Assembly: GCA_947474275.1 (NCBI GenBank)
Contig: CANJHY010000129.1
Location: 1-13,808, forward strand
DNA: 13,808 nt
Direction: 5' to 3'
Source: PALSA-1004 sp947474275
GTDB taxonomy: Bacteria > Pseudomonadota > Gammaproteobacteria > Burkholderiales > SG8-41
Each line of letters starts with the position of its first letter. Position 1 is the first letter of the stretch. Shown piece by piece: positions 1 through 6,179 of the stretch. The notes beneath the pieces were generated by a model, which searched no databases, was not told the origin of the DNA, and saw only the letters and a list, made by a program, of their open reading frames with translations. The position numbers and the translations under genes were made by a program.

Positions 1-1283
1 GCTTGCGCTTCCTCATAGTCATGGATCGCCTTCGTGAAAAAACCGTCACAGGTCGATTTGCGCTCACCACTATCCGCAATGGTCAGCAGAAACAACCCCA
101 CAGGCCCGTGCAGTTTGTCCGCCCGCTTTACATCTGCATGGGCTTGGATTGCGAGCGACAGCGCCGCTAGAGCCGACGATGCCACTAGTGGTACGGGGGC
201 CTTAACGAATCCCGCAACCTCTGCCACCGCCGCACGGATCGCGTCAGGTAGCGCATCAAGCGGGTAAAGTTCCGGTTTCACCTTGACGATCAACTGTTGC
301 GGTTCCGGCCAGCCGTTGCTGTCAGGATCGTCCGTAGGCGCGTTTTCGTTGCCCGGTTGTGGTTCCGCCTTCGCCCGTGCGTTCGCGTTCGATATGGCGT
401 GTCTCACGGCTTCTGCACCGAACTGTTGCGCCATGTCGTTGAAGTCCGTAACTCCGTCCGGTCGGTCGCTGCCAAAGTCGGGGATTGCCACCAACCCGCC
501 GACGGATCGCGCCGCTTCGGTCGCTTTAGTGATTCCCGGATTACCTTCGGTTGCCACATCATCATCGGCACAAATTATTAGCAGAAGGTCGGCAAAGCGT
601 TCTCGCATAGCCTTCGCCACCGGCCCCAGGTTCCCGGCGTTGAACGCCACTGCCACTGGATAACCTGTTACTTCGTGAATCGTCGCGCCGGTTGCAAAGC
701 CTTCGGCGATACACAATGCCGCTGCACCCTTTGGATTGCCCATGCTGAAATAACACGCGGTAACACGCCCGCCGGGTAAGAACCGCTTTTTCCCATCCTG
801 CCCAATGAACTGCACGGAATGCATCTCGCCACCGGCCCGCATGGGGATAACCAGCGCCTCATTGTGCAACCGTGCGCCATTGGGCTTGATACCCTTTCGG
901 ATAAGGTAAGGGTGATCCACCGGGGCCGGTTTCGCGGCTTCCCAGATTGCCGCCCCCTTGCTGGCAGATTCTGCCCGTTGCCGCGACTTTTCGGCTTCGC
1001 GCTCCCGCTGCATAGCTTCCACCTTGGCACGATGGGCGGCATCCTCCGCTGGGGTCAGCTTGCGACCAATATCCGCACGCCACGTATGTGATTGCCCGCT
1101 GCGCCAATCGCCGAATGCGCCCGCTGCGATACCGTCATCGTGCAGGGCGTACCATCCTGCATCGTCATCGCGTATCCCATTGCTTGCGAAGCGATGCAAC
1201 TTTCCATCCGATTCGATCATGTCGGGCGGGATCAGGCCAGCGGATCGGATGGCGTCGCGGAATTCATTGATGGCGTTATGCAT
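1..1283 (-). CDS. TOPRIM + DUF3987 primase/helicase-like protein of an integrative element (C-terminus beyond window)
   Basis: An uninterrupted frame of 427 codons runs from ATG at 1283 to the left edge, so the protein is cut at its C-terminus. Residues about 24-76 resemble the N-terminal region of phage and satellite primases (DGKLHRF, then a GxFGDWRSG stretch). Residues about 188-270 form a TOPRIM domain, with the acidic residue E194 in IAEGFATG and the cluster D240-D242 in CADDD. From about 335 the sequence matches the start of DUF3987 (YfjI-like), with a Walker A-like ADSGERKST at 403-411. Such proteins are thought to replicate or prime replication of mobile elements; that role is known of the family and not shown here. 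The start is supported by GGAGGG (complement of 1291-1296) 7 nt upstream. The ATG overlaps the stop of the 47-aa ORF before it, suggesting translational coupling. Confidence 0.88.
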   Translation of the reverse strand, partial: MHNAINEFRDAIRSAGLIPPDMIESDGKLHRFASNGIRDDDAGWYALHDDGIAAGAFGDWRSGQSHTWRADIGRKLTPAEDAAHRAKVEAMQREREAEKSRQRAESASKGAAIWEAAKPAPVDHPYLIRKGIKPNGARLHNEALVIPMRAGGEMHSVQFIGQDGKKRFLPGGRVTACYFSMGNPKGAAALCIAEGFATGATIHEVTGYPVAVAFNAGNLGPVAKAMRERFADLLLIICADDDVATEGNPGITKATEAARSVGGLVAIPDFGSDRPDGVTDFNDMAQQFGAEAVRHAISNANARAKAEPQPGNENAPTDDPDSNGWPEPQQLIVKVKPELYPLDALPDAIRAAVAEVAGFVKAPVPLVASSALAALSLAIQAHADVKRADKLHGPVGLFLLTIADSGERKSTCDGFFTKAIHDYEEAQ

Positions 1284-1419
1284 CGCGCAACCCTCCGCGT
1301 TGAATTAGCCCATCTGCCAGTTTGAACGGAATAAATCCCCAGCAAGCCACAGTCACTATCAAGCCTTTGATGCGGGATTTTGTTGCGGTAAAATTGCTAC
1401 GGGCGGTTTTTGTGGTCAT
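1276..1419 (-). CDS. 47-aa small protein encoded between alpA and the primase gene
   Basis: ATG at 1419, TAA at 1278-1276. The product starts MTTKTARSNF, has a basic N-terminus, one short hydrophobic stretch (LIVTVACWGFIPF, about residues 20-32) and ends QRGGLRDA. An AAGGGG ribosome binding site lies about 6 nt upstream. It begins 9 bp after the alpA stop and its last codons overlap the primase ATG (shared ATGCATAA). The tight packing and good ribosome binding site argue that it is translated. From memory, short ORFs with a similar WGxIPxxLADxLIQRGGLR tail occur at this place in related islands, but I cannot verify that here. Function is unknown. It could be a small membrane or regulatory peptide, or a leader that couples translation to the primase gene. 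Confidence 0.62.
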   Translation of the reverse strand: MTTKTARSNFTATKSRIKGLIVTVACWGFIPFKLADGLIQRGGLRDA

Positions 1420-1428
1420 CGTCGCCCC

Positions 1429-1641
1429 TTAAGCCTTGCGGCTTTTTTGTATCTGGGCAGCTATCCACGCTTCGATTTCGCTTTCGATCCAGCCGACAGC
1501 CTTACCTCCACCAAGGCTTATCTGCTTTGGAAAAGTCCCGGCGCGAATACGGGCATACAGGGGAGAACGGGAAAGCCCTACCCGTTGTTCAACCTGCCGA
1601 CGGCGCAGAATTGTTAGTGCGTTTTGAATTTGCTCGGCCAT
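1429..1641 (-). CDS. alpA: AlpA family DNA-binding regulator / excisionase
   Basis: A complete 70-aa protein with the AlpA (phage_AlpA, MerR-like winged helix) pattern. The helix-turn-helix segment RRRQVEQRVGLSRSPLYARI is at about residues 14-33, followed by AGTFPKQISLGG and a VGWIESEIEAWI helix at about 49-60. AlpA proteins regulate integrase or excision genes and act as recombination directionality factors in P4-like and cryptic elements. Here the gene sits in the usual place between integrase and replication genes. ATG at 1641 has TAGGAG (complement of 1648-1653) 6 nt upstream. It is the first gene of a compact alpA / 47-aa ORF / primase cluster. A promoter candidate and two inverted repeats precede it, so autoregulation is likely but inferred. 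Confidence 0.9.
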   Translation of the reverse strand: MAEQIQNALTILRRRQVEQRVGLSRSPLYARIRAGTFPKQISLGGGKAVGWIESEIEAWIAAQIQKSRKA

Positions 1642-1668
1642 GCTTGGCTCCTAAATTGAGTTAGGCGC

Positions 1669-1687
1669 TTCCCGGACACTCCGGGAA
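1669..1687. repeat. Perfect 8-bp inverted repeat in the alpA leader
   Basis: TTCCCGGA, a 3-nt spacer and TCCGGGAA form an exact palindrome 28 bp upstream of the alpA ATG. It lies between the promoter candidate and the ribosome binding site, so it would be transcribed. It could be an operator for a dimeric regulator or a short RNA hairpin. Neither strand has a convincing T-run after it, which makes an intrinsic terminator less likely. Confidence 0.6.
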
Positions 1688-1704
1688 TTTGCAAGCAAAG
1701 CTTA

Positions 1705-1733
1705 AATATCGATGCTAGGTTTCTATATTGCAA
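1705..1733 (-). promoter_or_regulatory. Candidate sigma-70 promoter of the alpA operon
   Basis: Read on the minus strand, TTGCAA (complement of 1728-1733) and GATATT (complement of 1705-1710) are separated by exactly 17 bp; each matches 4 of 6 consensus bases. Transcription would begin near 1698, giving a leader of roughly 57 nt before the alpA ATG. The -35 box lies inside one arm of the 10-bp inverted repeat at 1726-1764, a layout expected of repressor control. This is a sequence-pattern prediction only. Confidence 0.4.
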
Positions 1734-1764
1734 TCTTGAAGAAACTTACCCCACGATTGCAATA
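1726..1764. repeat. Perfect 10-bp inverted repeat overlapping the alpA promoter (operator candidate)
   Basis: TATTGCAATC at 1726-1735 is the exact reverse complement of GATTGCAATA at 1755-1764, with a 19-bp spacer. Each arm contains the 6-bp palindrome TTGCAA, so each could be a half or whole site for a dimeric DNA-binding protein. Arm centres are 29 bp apart, nearly three helical turns, which would place both arms on one face of the helix. The right arm ends 4 bp from the stop of the 220-aa gene. AlpA or a phage repressor encoded elsewhere on the element is a plausible binder. Confidence 0.62.
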
Positions 1765-1768
1765 AACA

Positions 1769-2431
1769 TCAGCGAGATAGAAGATTTGAAATATCGCTAG
1801 GTGTATAGCTAGTTGCGAATATTGCATTCGTGGCAGTCGCCGTCACAGTATTTAGCGGCTTGCCATACATTCGCTGATTACTTTGCCCGATCATGCGAAC
1901 AAAACGAACGGCCATGACGTTAGCGCCTTTTTTACCGGGCATCGGCTCTTCTTCAATCTCCGCCTTTGCGCGTGTCGCGAATCCCTCGATCAACTCCGAT
2001 ACTCTTAATTTATTAACTTTATCGGCATCAATACTAGCCCTGTTTGATTCGCCGAAATCCTCATAGAAGAAAAAGCCATTAAACAATTTTCCGTCATTCT
2101 GAATCAGACTAACGTCAAGCCCATTTGCCTTGATCGTCCTTACCAAGCAATCAGCCGATGTTTTTATGTTTTTCACAAGATCGCGCCTTTCCGCTTTGGA
2201 TTTATAGTGATATGGCGGCAAATTGCTGGCGTCGAATGATGACTGCAAAAAATGCCACACCCATATCGGCGGCGGATCGGCGATACATTTCAAACGCTCA
2301 AGCTCTCGCCACATACTCACCAAGTCCGGCGCGTCACAGATTAGCTTATCGGCGATACCTGCCCATTCGCTATACATCCCACGCGATATAGCAGCCTTTG
2401 CCCGCCTTACATCTTTTGGTAATTCATTCAT
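1769..2431 (-). CDS. Unrecognised 220-aa protein in the element, next to the integrase
   Basis: I do not recognise a family. An in-frame start further upstream at 2482 exists, but ATG at 2431 (MNELPKDVRR) is preferred because AAGGGA lies about 7 nt upstream. The protein looks soluble, with no signal peptide or membrane segment. Its N-terminal half has WxxL/ERLK-type helical stretches and a PPPIWVWHFL segment at about residues 56-65. The middle is charged, and the C-terminal third (NVMAVRFVRMIGQSNQRMYG) is followed by a T/A-rich tail ending ISNLLSR. The DNA is visibly more AT-rich than its neighbours, consistent with separate acquisition. It sits in the integrase-alpA interval, where islands of this kind often carry cargo, so a defence or element-maintenance role is possible but only by position. 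Confidence is in the gene being real, not in any function. Confidence 0.75.
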   Translation of the reverse strand: MNELPKDVRRAKAAISRGMYSEWAGIADKLICDAPDLVSMWRELERLKCIADPPPIWVWHFLQSSFDASNLPPYHYKSKAERRDLVKNIKTSADCLVRTIKANGLDVSLIQNDGKLFNGFFFYEDFGESNRASIDADKVNKLRVSELIEGFATRAKAEIEEEPMPGKKGANVMAVRFVRMIGQSNQRMYGKPLNTVTATATNAIFATSYTPSDISNLLSR

Positions 2432-2472
2432 GGCGCGTCCCTTCGCGATGCCCCTTATTGGGATGCCACGCC

Positions 2473-2495
2473 AGCCGGGCAAGGGTTTCCCGGCT
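2473..2495. repeat. 7-bp stem-loop between the integrase and the 220-aa gene
   Basis: AGCCGGG at 2473-2479 and CCCGGCT at 2489-2495 pair around a 9-nt loop, followed on the plus strand by TTTC. It lies in the 95-bp gap after the integrase stop. On the minus strand, the direction of the genes, no T-run follows, so it is a weak terminator at best. It may instead be a processing or attenuation hairpin. Confidence 0.35.
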
Positions 2496-2526
2496 TTCGC
2501 CCCGTCGGGCTAGGCGAGGCAAGCCA

Positions 2527-3858
2527 TCATGCCGCCCGTTGCAATTGGGTCACGTTCGCGCCAGCCGTCAGCGTTTCAATTCGTTCCGCCCATGCTGTCA
2601 GTGCTGCCTTGCGTTGCTCTTCATAGGTGTTGTGATTGTAATGAGCAAATACCCCGGACATTACATGGTTTGCAATCTTGTGGCCTAAGAACGGCTCGAA
2701 GCCTAGGTCAGGCAATCGGGTAATCAACGTCCGCCGAAAATCATGCACATGGCAGCGCGATACGTTCGGCAGCTTGCCGCGTTTGAACATCGTCAGCAGG
2801 GAATTGTTTACCGCTCGTCCATAGATCGCTTGCCCGTCCCTCAACGGCGATGCAAAAACATGGCTCTTTTTCCCGGTAATGGGTTTCAATGCTTCGAGAA
2901 TTGCCACGGCTTGCGGAGCGAGATGGACTAGATGCGCTCGCTTTGTTTTCGTGCGTTCCGCCGGTATTTTCCACAACCCCGCCGTCAGTTCGAATTCCGT
3001 CCACTCGGCGTCACATACTTCGCTTTCGCGCTGCCCGGTAAGAATCAGCAGTTTCATTGCCGCAATAGTCACAGGATCAGACTTGCATTGTTCTGGGTGA
3101 TCCAGCGTACGCCAGATTACCGCCAATTCATCCAGCCGCAGGGTTACATCGCGCTTGGTCGGCTTGGCGTCGAACGTGGCCCGCGTCAATTTCTCGATAG
3201 GCGAATCCGTCAGCCATTCCCGTTCCGCTGCAAATCGCCACAACCGCTTGGCTTGGGTCAATATTTCGCCGGTCAGTTGCTTTGCTGTTTGCCCTTCCCG
3301 CTGGCCTACCGCGATGGTATCCAGCGCCGCAATTACATGCTGCCGTGTCACGTCTCGAATTTTGTGTTCGCCAATGATCACCGCCAGCCGATTAAGCCGG
3401 TATTGGATCGCCGGGGCGCTTTTCTTACCGGCCATGATTTTTTGCATGAATGATTCGATAGCCTCTTTCACCGTCGGTTGCTTACGCTCGGCTTCCAGCG
3501 CCACCTGCTTTTCTGTTGCAATCCCACGCTCTTTAGATAACAGGGCTTCCCATTCTGCCGCCGGATCATGCCCTCCCCGCCGCGATGCTTTCCAGTTACC
3601 CGCAATCGAACGGGCTTGGGTCAGGGATTGCTGGCCATGCCGTAGCCAATCTGAAATACTCTCTCCCGGCGCACCATCGCGTGAATACCCGCCGATGGTG
3701 TATTTTGTGCGCTTCCCCTGAAACTCAAATTCGATTGCCCATGTTTTCGTTCCGTGCGGTCGCACCCGCAAAAACAGCCCGTCGCCATCACCTAGTAGCC
3801 GGTCGCGCTTCGTATCGGGCTTTGCAGTCTCGCAGGTCACAGCGGCAAGTTTTCCCAT
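2527..3858 (-). CDS. Site-specific tyrosine recombinase/integrase (DUF4102 type)
   Basis: A complete 443-aa integrase of the family found in P4-like and cryptic islands, and of normal length. Residues 1-105 form the DUF4102 arm-DNA-binding domain (LLGDGDGLFLRVRPHG, then WAIEFEFQGKRTKYTIGGY). Residues about 128-225 form the SAM-like core-binding domain. Residues about 235-425 form the catalytic domain, with R277 in LTGQRESEV, lysines K304/K306, HDFRRT (H372, R375), LGHK (H393) and the nucleophile Y407 in FAHYNHN. All catalytic positions are present, so the enzyme is probably active. It would catalyse integration and excision of the element. ATG at 3858 has AAGGAG (complement of 3864-3868) 5 nt upstream. 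The gene points into the element, so its upstream side marks the element boundary. G-rich 12-bp direct repeats precede it. Confidence 0.95.
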   Translation of the reverse strand: MGKLAAVTCETAKPDTKRDRLLGDGDGLFLRVRPHGTKTWAIEFEFQGKRTKYTIGGYSRDGAPGESISDWLRHGQQSLTQARSIAGNWKASRRGGHDPAAEWEALLSKERGIATEKQVALEAERKQPTVKEAIESFMQKIMAGKKSAPAIQYRLNRLAVIIGEHKIRDVTRQHVIAALDTIAVGQREGQTAKQLTGEILTQAKRLWRFAAEREWLTDSPIEKLTRATFDAKPTKRDVTLRLDELAVIWRTLDHPEQCKSDPVTIAAMKLLILTGQRESEVCDAEWTEFELTAGLWKIPAERTKTKRAHLVHLAPQAVAILEALKPITGKKSHVFASPLRDGQAIYGRAVNNSLLTMFKRGKLPNVSRCHVHDFRRTLITRLPDLGFEPFLGHKIANHVMSGVFAHYNHNTYEEQRKAALTAWAERIETLTAGANVTQLQRAA

Positions 3859-3868
3859 GTTCGCTCCT

Positions 3869-3904
3869 TGGGTGGGATATTGGGTGGGACTATGGGTGGG
3901 ATTC
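3869..3904. repeat. Three 12-bp direct repeats (TGGGTGGGA core) upstream of the integrase; G-quadruplex motif
   Basis: Units start at 3869, 3881 and 3893. Each begins TGGGTGGGA followed by three variable bases, so the period is exactly 12 bp. The plus strand has six GGG runs between 3870 and 3900, separated by 1-nt or 5-nt loops, which satisfies the usual G-quadruplex pattern. The repeats start 11 bp upstream of the integrase ATG, right behind its ribosome binding site, and a weak -10-like TATAGA (complement of 3903-3908) touches the third unit. Likely roles are arm-type sites for the integrase or its regulator, or control of integrase expression. The repeats are seen directly; the roles are inferred. 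Confidence 0.75.
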
Positions 3905-4000
3905 TATAGGCTGTCCAAGGAACAATCAAGCCGATAACGATAGCTTATATGTATAAAATTCAATTGCTTAAATACAATACAGGAACACCAAGGAAATAAT
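3905..4000 (+). promoter_or_regulatory. Leader of the EVE gene and probable element/chromosome junction zone
   Basis: This gap between integrase and host gene is AT-rich. It holds a candidate -10 TACAAT (3973-3978) without a clear -35, and an AAGGAA ribosome binding site (3990-3995) before the EVE start. No tRNA, tmRNA or obvious 3'-gene fragment is recognisable. Because the integrase reads away from here and the EVE gene is a normal chromosomal gene, the attachment site should fall in this interval. The other attachment site is outside the window, so the exact core cannot be seen. Confidence 0.4.
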
Positions 4001-4456
4001 ATGCGTTATTGGCTGATGAAATCCGAACCCAGTGAATTCAGTATTGACGATCTCGCGAGCGAGCCGAAAAAATCGACTTCCTGGATAGGTGTGCGCAATT
4101 ACCAGGCGCGCAACTTCATGCGCGACCAGATGCAGCTCGGCGACCTCGTCCTGTTCTATCACTCGACCTGCGAAGTGCCGGGCATCGCCGGCATCGCCGA
4201 AGTCAGCAAGCTCGCCTACCCCGACGAAACCCAATTCGACCGCAAGAGCGATTACTTCGACCCGAAAGCCACGCGCGACAATCCGCGCTGGGTCCACGTC
4301 GATGTAAAACTGGTCAAAAAAACGCGGCTGGTGCCACTGTCGGAACTACGGGGTTACCCCAAGCTCGCCAAGATGCAGCTGCTGCAACGCGGCAACCGGC
4401 TGTCGATCACGCCAGTTGATCCGGCGGAGTGGAAATTTATTGAGGGGGTACTTTAG
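4001..4456 (+). CDS. EVE domain-containing protein (THYN1-like)
   Basis: A complete 151-aa single-domain protein. It starts MRYWLMKSEPSEFSIDDL, the typical opening of bacterial EVE proteins. It carries WIGVRNYQARNFMR at about 28-41, GDLVLFYHS at about 47-55, a DPKATRDNPRWVHVDV stretch at about 87-102 and RLSITPV near the C-terminus, spanning the whole domain. EVE belongs to the PUA-like fold. Members are proposed to bind modified bases in DNA or RNA, with a tRNA-related role suggested for the bacterial single-domain form. It lacks the McrB-type or other fusions seen in defence EVE proteins, so a housekeeping role is more likely. The next gene starts 4 bp after its stop, which suggests co-transcription. 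It is the first clearly chromosomal gene beside the element. Confidence 0.93.
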   Translation: MRYWLMKSEPSEFSIDDLASEPKKSTSWIGVRNYQARNFMRDQMQLGDLVLFYHSTCEVPGIAGIAEVSKLAYPDETQFDRKSDYFDPKATRDNPRWVHVDVKLVKKTRLVPLSELRGYPKLAKMQLLQRGNRLSITPVDPAEWKFIEGVL

Positions 4457-4460
4457 CGCC

Positions 4461-4922
4461 ATGGGGGCATTGGAACTCAGGATTCCGCCACCTGCCATCA
4501 CCGCCCTCGTCGCAGTGATGATGTGGGGAATTTCGTCGGTGACGCCGCCATTTGAAATCCCCGGCCTCATCCGCGTGCTCGCCACGGCATTGTTCGCTTT
4601 GACAGGTGTGTGCATCAGCATCGCCGGCGTCGTCGCGTTCCGGCGCGCAAAAACGACCATCAACCCAATGAAACCGGAGACAACGTCCGCGCTGATTTTT
4701 TCGGGCATCTACGGACGTTCGCGCAATCCCATGTACGTCGGGATGCTGTTCGCCCTGGTCGCATGGGCGATATTCCTTTCCAGCTTCTGGGCGTTGTTCG
4801 GACCGGTAGCCTTTGTTCTCTATATCAACCGGTTTCAGATCGAGCCGGAAGAGCGGGTTTTGACGGCCATGTTCGGCGCGGACTACGCCAAATACAAGTC
4901 CGCGGTACGGCGGTGGCTGTAA
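4461..4922 (+). CDS. ICMT/PEMT-like integral membrane methyltransferase
   Basis: A 153-aa multi-pass membrane protein of the isoprenylcysteine carboxyl methyltransferase/phospholipid methyltransferase-like family. Hydrophobic segments lie at about residues 10-27, 34-58 and 90-120. The diagnostic SAM-binding motif RSRNPMYVGML is at about 86-96, followed by a C-terminal QIEPEERVL plus FGADYAKYKSAVRRWL. Bacterial members methylate small or lipid substrates at the membrane; the substrate is unknown here. I chose ATG at 4461 over a TTG at 4416 because the latter overlaps the EVE gene. A GGGGG run about 12 nt upstream is a poor ribosome binding site, so translation may be coupled to the EVE gene. 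The gene ends 9 bp before the stop of the converging CaiB-like gene. Confidence 0.88.
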   Translation: MGALELRIPPPAITALVAVMMWGISSVTPPFEIPGLIRVLATALFALTGVCISIAGVVAFRRAKTTINPMKPETTSALIFSGIYGRSRNPMYVGMLFALVAWAIFLSSFWALFGPVAFVLYINRFQIEPEERVLTAMFGADYAKYKSAVRRWL

Positions 4923-4931
4923 AAGCAGGCG

Positions 4932-6155
4932 TTAAACGATGCCGCCGGCCTTCAGCTTCGCAATCTCCGCCTCATTCTTCTTCAGAACGCCTTTGAGTAT
5001 TTCGTCCGTGTGCTGCCCCAGCACCGGCGGCGGGATTTCGTGCTTGATCGGCGTGCCTGAAAATTTCATCGGGCTCGCGACCAGCGGCACTTTGCCGGCT
5101 GCGGCGTGCGGGAGTTCGATTTTCATGCCGCGCGCGAGAACCTGAGCCTCCTCGAAAACTTTTTCGATGGCATTGATCGGGCCGTTGGCGACGCCGGCGT
5201 CGTCCAGCAATTTGACCCATTCCTTCGTCGGCCGTTTCAGGAAAATTTCAGTCAGGAGGCGCGTGATTTCGTCGCGGTTCTTGACACGCTCGCCGTTGGT
5301 GGAGAAGCGCGGGTCTTTGGCGAGGTGGGTGCAGCCGGCGACGTCGCAGAATTTGTTGAAAAGATTGTCGTTGCCGCAGGCGAGGATCAGCGCACCGTCA
5401 CTGGTCTTGAACGTCTGGTACGGCACGATGTTGGGATGCGCGTTGCCGAGCGGGCGCGGCGATTCACCGGTCGCGAAGTAATTCATCGCCTGGTTGGCGA
5501 GGAAAGCGACGCACGAATCGAGCAACGCCACGTCTATCCACTGACCTTTGCCGGTCACCGCGCGGTTCGCAATCGCCGCGCAGATGGCGATGGTCGCGTA
5601 CATGCCGGTCGTCAGATCGATAATGGGCACGCCGACGCGCTGCGGCCCGCCGCCCGGCAGGTCGTCGCGCTCGCCGGTGATGCTCATCAGCCCGCCCATG
5701 CCCTGCGCCATGAAGTCATAGCCGGGACGGTCCTTGTCGGGGCCGGTCTGGCCAAAGCCCGTCACCGAGCAATAGATGATGCCGGGGTTGAACGCCTTGA
5801 TGTCTTCGTAGCCGAGGCCGTAGCGCGCGAGATCGCCGACCTTGTAATTTTCGATCAGCACATCGCAATCTTTTGCGAGCTCGCGCACGAGCTGCTGGCC
5901 TTCAGGTTTGGAAATATTGATGGTGATCGATTTCTTGCCGCGGTTCGCCGCGCAAAAATAGGCCGATTCTTTTGTGACATTTCCCGCCTCATCCTTGAGA
6001 AACGGCGGCGCATAGGCGCGCGAGTCGTCGCCTTTGAGTGGGCGCTCGACTTTGATGACTTCGGCGCCGAGGTCGGCGAGGTTCTGCGCCGCCCACGGTG
6101 CGGCGAGCACGCGCGAGAGGTCGAGCACTTTGATATGGGATAACGGTCCTGACAT
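4932..6155 (-). CDS. CaiB/BaiF family CoA-transferase
   Basis: A complete 407-aa class III CoA-transferase, the usual family length. The N-terminus reads ISHIKVLDLSRVLAAPWAAQ-like (SHIKVLDLSRVLAAPWAAQ at 6-24) with LGAEVIKVERP at 30-39. ANRGKKSITIN follows at about 70-80, and the catalytic aspartate D147 is in GYDFMAQGMGGLM. The C-terminus has the PLVASPMKFSGTP segment. Such enzymes move CoA between acyl-CoA and a free carboxylic acid; the acid pair cannot be read from sequence. ATG at 6155 is chosen because AAAAGG (near 6164-6170 on the complement) gives proper spacing; an in-frame GTG at 6164 overlaps that site. The enoyl-CoA hydratase-like gene lies upstream on the same strand, separated by a hairpin repeat, and suggests a shared CoA-thioester pathway. 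Confidence 0.94.
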   Translation of the reverse strand: MSGPLSHIKVLDLSRVLAAPWAAQNLADLGAEVIKVERPLKGDDSRAYAPPFLKDEAGNVTKESAYFCAANRGKKSITINISKPEGQQLVRELAKDCDVLIENYKVGDLARYGLGYEDIKAFNPGIIYCSVTGFGQTGPDKDRPGYDFMAQGMGGLMSITGERDDLPGGGPQRVGVPIIDLTTGMYATIAICAAIANRAVTGKGQWIDVALLDSCVAFLANQAMNYFATGESPRPLGNAHPNIVPYQTFKTSDGALILACGNDNLFNKFCDVAGCTHLAKDPRFSTNGERVKNRDEITRLLTEIFLKRPTKEWVKLLDDAGVANGPINAIEKVFEEAQVLARGMKIELPHAAAGKVPLVASPMKFSGTPIKHEIPPPVLGQHTDEILKGVLKKNEAEIAKLKAGGIV

Positions 6156-6179
6156 GCGATTCACCTTTTAAGAAATTCG

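Noticed and set aside
668..1107. Open frames on the minus strand inside the primase gene
   Set aside because: The real frame is the uninterrupted one from 1283 to the left edge with TOPRIM and DUF3987 motifs; the others are out of frame with it.
3869..3904. CRISPR-like array because of regular repeats
   Set aside because: Only three units with 3-bp gaps; there are no spacers of CRISPR length and no cas genes nearby.
3905..4000. tRNA gene as integration target
   Set aside because: I searched both strands by eye for a T-loop (GGTTCRANYCC-like) and an acceptor stem and found none.
4001..4456. EVE protein as part of a modification-dependent defence system
   Set aside because: It is a stand-alone housekeeping-type EVE protein without a nuclease or McrB-like fusion or partner, and lies outside the element.
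5106..6143. Long 345-codon open frame on the plus strand opposite the CaiB-like gene
   Set aside because: It is the antisense shadow of a clear CoA-transferase gene; high GC keeps the opposite frame open and the product resembles no family.
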